Part shown: positions 60,989-64,000 of the stretch, piece by piece
Layout of the letters: the number at the start of each line of letters is the position of its first letter
How positions within the stretch are numbered: the stretch's first letter is position 1
From: Epilithonimonas tenax DSM 16811
Lineage (GTDB): Bacteria; Bacteroidota; Bacteroidia; Flavobacteriales; Weeksellaceae
Assembly: GCF_000428485.1 (NCBI RefSeq)
Contig: NZ_AUAA01000019.1
Location: 1-64,000, forward strand
Direction of reading: 5' to 3'
DNA length: 64,000 nucleotides
Translations under genes and position numbers: made by a program
Notes under the pieces: model-generated
Database searches by the model: none
Told to the model about the DNA's origin: nothing
The model's input: only the letters and a program-made list of their open reading frames with translations

Positions 60989-61456
60989 TTATTTATTTTG
61001 TTTTATAATCTGTTCCAATCGATCATCGGGTTCAAAATCAAAAACATCAATCAGCTTTACTTTTTTGAAATCTTTGTGAAAGGTATTGATTACAACATTA
61101 CAATTTTCAGGAACTACAGCAGAAGGAACTTTTAAACAAAGCTTTTCATCAGCATCAAACCAAGCATCTCCCATCTTTTGGCAATCAGAATAATTCCTAA
61201 AATCTCTCCAGTTTTTTGACAAATCTCTGGATTCAACAGCTTGAAATTCGGTATGATCCGGGATTTTGATCACCATTATTTTAAAGTCTTTGTTAAATCC
61301 CAATCCTTTCCGATGCGCTAATGTTTCCAAGTACGCAAGAGAAATACTCTCCGCTGTATAAAGTACTTTTTTTCCTTCGGAGTTCCATCTTCCTTCCAGA
61401 CCACTTGCAAAAAGAGACTCAGCATATCGTTGATGAACAATTCTGTAAACCAGCAT
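60989..61456 (-). CDS. RES-domain toxin
   Basis: A 155-residue RES-family NAD+ phosphorylase-type toxin. The family's Arg (VYRIVHQRYA), Tyr/Glu (LYTAESISLAYLETLAH) and Ser (VPSAVVPENCNVVIN) are present, i.e. the R-E-S triad. RES toxins such as MbcT and ParT-like proteins deplete NAD or ADP-ribosylate a target. ATG overlaps the antitoxin stop (TGATG), the usual translational coupling of this module. The antitoxin precedes the toxin. Confidence 0.9.
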   Translation of the reverse strand: MLVYRIVHQRYAESLFASGLEGRWNSEGKKVLYTAESISLAYLETLAHRKGLGFNKDFKIMVIKIPDHTEFQAVESRDLSKNWRDFRNYSDCQKMGDAWFDADEKLCLKVPSAVVPENCNVVINTFHKDFKKVKLIDVFDFEPDDRLEQIIKQNK

Positions 61457-61929
61457 CACACGGGATAACCTTGGGCTAGTTTTTCTATTTCTTCGTAAAT
61501 CAGATCTACACCTCCAGAAGTTGAAATAAAATCTATAGGCTTGTCATCGGAATTCCAAAAAGGACGATTCATCCAAAGTGTAAACTCATCCAAATTTCCA
61601 AAAATCTCTTTCCCAAAGCTATAAAGATTGATCAATTTTAATAAATGTTCACTGTAGATAGGATCCAAACCTTTTTCCTGATCTCGATAATTGCTAATGG
61701 TCCTGGGGGAAAGATTGATCACAGATGCCAACGTTTTCTCTGGCATCTTGATCGCATCAGCAAGTGAATAGAATACGTCTGTTTTCAAACCTTCTCTTGC
61801 TTTTATCAAAAGTTTGTAGTCATCTTTTATGGCAAATCTATGGAATACAGAAGTGTTTGCCCCATATAAAGCTACAGGTTCTTCTACTTTCGATTTTTGT
61901 TGATTTCCTTTTTGCTTGTAATTTTCCAT
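61456..61929 (-). CDS. Xre/MbcA/ParS-type antitoxin
   Basis: A 157-residue antitoxin. The Xre-like DNA-binding part is MPEKTLASVINLSPRTISNYRDQ near residues 62-84. The C-terminal DUF2384 toxin-binding domain has FGKEIFGNLDEFTLWMNRPFWNSDDKPIDFISTSGGVDLIYEE, which is characteristic of MbcA/ParS proteins. It pairs with the RES toxin by overlap and should both neutralise it and repress the operon. Confidence 0.9.
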   Translation of the reverse strand: MENYKQKGNQQKSKVEEPVALYGANTSVFHRFAIKDDYKLLIKAREGLKTDVFYSLADAIKMPEKTLASVINLSPRTISNYRDQEKGLDPIYSEHLLKLINLYSFGKEIFGNLDEFTLWMNRPFWNSDDKPIDFISTSGGVDLIYEEIEKLAQGYPV

Positions 61930-61989
61930 CTTCAGATTCTTTTACACAAAGGTAGAATTTTTTCCATTGCAATAGTGAATTTTTTCAAC

Positions 61990-63243
61990 TTATTTCAAGT
62001 CTTGTAGTGCTTTTTCTAATTTAGGAAGACAATCCTTAATATCATCCAGAGAACAACCTCCAATAGAAGCTCTGAACCAAGGCACGGACTTGTCATTGCC
62101 AAATGCAGAGAAAGGAACCAAGGCCATTCCTGCGTTATTGATCAGATAAAAAACAAGGTCTGTAGAATTCTCAATCACTTTTCCCTCTGGTGTCGTTCTT
62201 CCTAGATAATCCAATTTGATAGTCAGGTAAAGCGCGCCCATTGGCGAGATACTTTCAACGGCCATACCCTTGGCTTTCAGATTCTGAATTCCTGTATGAA
62301 GTTCTTTTAGACTGGCATTCAGCTTCCCTTTGTAGTCAGCCAAGAAATGATCAACTGCCACATTATCAGCCAAAAACTCAGCAACTGCTTCCTGCTCAGG
62401 TTTTGGGGCCCACGCGCCAACGTGTGTCAAGAGCGCTTTCATCTTGTCAATAACCAAACTGGGTCCGAATCCCCAACCTACTCTGACACCTGTCGCCGCA
62501 AAACATTTGGATGTTCCGTCAACATAGATTGTGTAATCTTTCATTTCTGGGAAAAGGCTTACCGGATTGTAATGTTCTGAACCGAAAGTCAGCATGGCGT
62601 AGATCTGATCATACATCAGATAAAGTGGTTTCTCTTCCGCACCTCTCCTTTTATTTTCTTCTAAGACCAATTCGCAAATATCAGACAACTGCTCTTTTGA
62701 GAACATTGTTCCTGTAGGATTCAGCGGAGAACAAAGGCAAAGCAAAACTGCTCCATCCAGATGTGGTCTTAGATCATCAGCTGTTGGCAGGAAATTATTG
62801 GATTCCTGAGTTTGTACTTCTACAGCGTTTGCGGTTGTCAAATACGCATAATGGTTGTTATTCCAAGATGGGATTGGATAAATCACTTCATCACCTTCGT
62901 CCACAATCGTTTTGAAAATCGCATATATCAAAGGTCTGGAACCTGCAGTGATCAAAATATCGTTTGCGGAATAATCAAGACCCCAACGTTTTTTAAGATC
63001 ATTGCTCACGGAAGTCCTAAGGGACTGCAAACCGTTTGCAGGTGGATAATTTGTCAGATTGTTGGTATAGGCTTTCTGGATACCGTCTTTCAACTCTTGT
63101 GGAATTGGATAGATGTTGGAATTTAGGTCGCCTATGGTTAGATTGGAGATCTGTGCACCTTTAGCCTTCAGGTCATTCACTTCATTTCCGATTTTGATGA
63201 TCTCTGAACCAACGAGGTTAGATGCTAGTTTTGATACTTTCAC
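61990..63243 (-). CDS. PLP-dependent aminotransferase (class I/II)
   Basis: A 417-residue fold-type I aminotransferase. The active-site lysine is in DGTSKCFAATGVRVGW near residue 240, with Asp-Tyr partners in LYLMYDQIYAML and Asn/Pro in CSPLNPTGTMF. The carboxylate Arg is in WFRASIGG. It starts at GTG. The substrate is probably aspartate or an aromatic/branched amino acid, since the family is broad. Its only neighbours are the TA module and a phosphohexomutase gene. Confidence 0.88.
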   Translation of the reverse strand: MKVSKLASNLVGSEIIKIGNEVNDLKAKGAQISNLTIGDLNSNIYPIPQELKDGIQKAYTNNLTNYPPANGLQSLRTSVSNDLKKRWGLDYSANDILITAGSRPLIYAIFKTIVDEGDEVIYPIPSWNNNHYAYLTTANAVEVQTQESNNFLPTADDLRPHLDGAVLLCLCSPLNPTGTMFSKEQLSDICELVLEENKRRGAEEKPLYLMYDQIYAMLTFGSEHYNPVSLFPEMKDYTIYVDGTSKCFAATGVRVGWGFGPSLVIDKMKALLTHVGAWAPKPEQEAVAEFLADNVAVDHFLADYKGKLNASLKELHTGIQNLKAKGMAVESISPMGALYLTIKLDYLGRTTPEGKVIENSTDLVFYLINNAGMALVPFSAFGNDKSVPWFRASIGGCSLDDIKDCLPKLEKALQDLK

Positions 63244-63393
63244 TTTATTGATTTTAGATGTTATTCAGACTTTGGATCTGATTTTATTCTTGATAGAATG
63301 TACAAATGTCTTAAATGTAGCCGAGTAATTCAACTTACATCAAAAAAAAAGTTCCCAAAATTAAATGACTTTAATACTTGAGAACTTTATATT

Positions 63394-63417
63394 AAAAATA
63401 TGAGGTTTCATATTTTA
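63394..63417. terminator. Hairpin between the aminotransferase and phosphohexomutase genes
   Basis: AAAAATATGA / TCATATTTT stem with a GGTT loop and flanking A/T-runs; likely ends the minus-strand mutase transcript. A CAGTCTGAGCCAGTCGAAGAC motif at 63426-63446 resembles words common in Bacteroidota intergenes. Nothing else is seen at 63244-63462. Confidence 0.55.
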
Positions 63418-63462
63418 ATAGCTGTCAGTCTGAGCCAGTCGAAGACAGATAAAAATTTTCAA

Positions 63463-64000
63463 TTACAAATTCAGATCTTTTTTGACATTCTGAATTTTTT
63501 CTTCCAGTTTAGGCAGTTTTTCAACAAATTCCTGCTCGGAAGAGATTGAATCTTTTACAGAAACATAGAATTTGATCTTCGGTTCTGTTCCGGAAGGGCG
63601 CACGCAAACTTTGGTTCCATCTTGGGTATAATAGATCAAAACGTTAGATTTTGGAATATCGTCCATTACTTTTTTCTCGTTCTTGGAAACCACAAAACAA
63701 GTTTGTTCATTGAAATCCTTCACTTCTTCAACAAGAGATCCTGCGATTTCTTTAGGAGGATTTTCGCGGAAGTTCCTCATCATATTCTGGATCTCTTCAG
63801 CACCAGTTCTACCCTTTTTTACCACATTGATCAAACCTTCGTAATATAACCCGATTTCTTTGTAGATATCGATCATATATTGATAAACAGTCGTTCCATT
63901 AGCTTTACACCAAGCTGCAATTTCACAAGCTGTCAAGATAGAACCACAAGAATCCTTGTCTCTTACGAAATCTCCTGTCATAAACCCGAAACTCTCTTCG
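63463..64000 (-). CDS. Phosphoglucomutase/phosphomannomutase, C-terminal part (5' end outside the window)
   Basis: The reading frame is open to the window edge and begins mid-protein with EESFGFMTGDFVRDKDSCGS, the sugar-binding EESxG segment of alpha-D-phosphohexomutases. The C-terminal domain has the phosphate-binding loop VCVRPSGTEPKIKFYV. So it should interconvert hexose 1- and 6-phosphates for glycan precursors. The upstream domains with the active Ser are not visible. The protein ends with a coiled-looking KLPKLEEKIQNVKKDLNL. Confidence 0.88.
   Translation of the reverse strand, partial: EESFGFMTGDFVRDKDSCGSILTACEIAAWCKANGTTVYQYMIDIYKEIGLYYEGLINVVKKGRTGAEEIQNMMRNFRENPPKEIAGSLVEEVKDFNEQTCFVVSKNEKKVMDDIPKSNVLIYYTQDGTKVCVRPSGTEPKIKFYVSVKDSISSEQEFVEKLPKLEEKIQNVKKDLNL

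Overview
The window reads as a chromosomal segment of a flavobacterium in or near Chryseobacterium (Bacteroidota, Flavobacteriia, Weeksellaceae). The basis is low GC, a SusC/SusD polysaccharide locus, type IX secretion C-terminal domains, an atpD-atpC pair separate from the other ATP synthase genes, a zeaxanthin-type carotenoid operon, start-proximal TAnnTTTG boxes typical of the phylum, and almost no Shine-Dalgarno sequences. The genus is an inference from overall gene style.

Layout. 1-1.5 kb: a surface protein gene whose signal peptide lacks a usable start codon. 1.7-6.4 kb: a compact minus-strand carotenoid operon (marR, crtI, crtB, SRPBCC, crtZ, lycopene cyclase). 6.6-16.7 kb: mixed housekeeping and envelope genes (TPR protein, DUF4349 lipoprotein, prfC, MFS, TlpA-like protein, a methyltransferase/glycosyltransferase cluster, FUSC). 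16.8-25.9 kb: pcrA/uvrD, an ABC ATPase of LolD type, L,D-transpeptidase-like protein, radC, pyrophosphatase, mgtE. 26-31 kb: polA, small YciI, VOC and SdpI proteins, an M28 peptidase. 31.1-42.5 kb: a beta-glucan utilisation locus (Nudix-type regulator and MFS transporter on the minus strand; SusC, SusD, glycan-binding lipoprotein, GH30, GH16, GH30 on the plus strand). 42.7-47.4 kb: lipoprotein, M14 peptidase, TerC, a 940-bp gene-free stretch with DnaA-box-like sites, an XRE regulator and tRNA-Arg(CCT). 47.5-53.4 kb: a B12/radical SAM protein and a two-kinase/one-regulator signalling operon in which the second kinase lacks its phospho-acceptor histidine. 53.4-58 kb: atpC-atpD, a T9SS cargo protein and a subtilisin gene broken by two frameshifts. 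58.2-64 kb: ribF, YjbR, a LolA-like protein, kdsB, a RES/Xre toxin-antitoxin pair, an aminotransferase and the 3' part of a phosphohexomutase gene.

How genes work together. The crt genes cover GGPP to phytoene, lycopene, beta-carotene and zeaxanthin, with crtE not in view. The glucan locus combines outer-membrane capture (SusC/D and a binding lipoprotein), endo-beta-1,3-glucanase (GH16) and two GH30 enzymes (likely beta-1,6-glucan active), cytoplasmic import (MFS) and a sugar-responsive Nudix-fold repressor or activator. A 21-bp palindrome between the two divergent arms is the likely operator.

The observations most worth following are the H-to-N pseudo-histidine-kinase paralogue in operon with an intact kinase, the 21-bp palindrome at the glucan locus, two interspersed palindromic repeat families, the DnaA-box cluster, the noncanonical CX4CX2C motif in the radical SAM protein, and three apparent single-base deletions (mgtE once, subtilisin twice) that may be assembly errors or real lesions.
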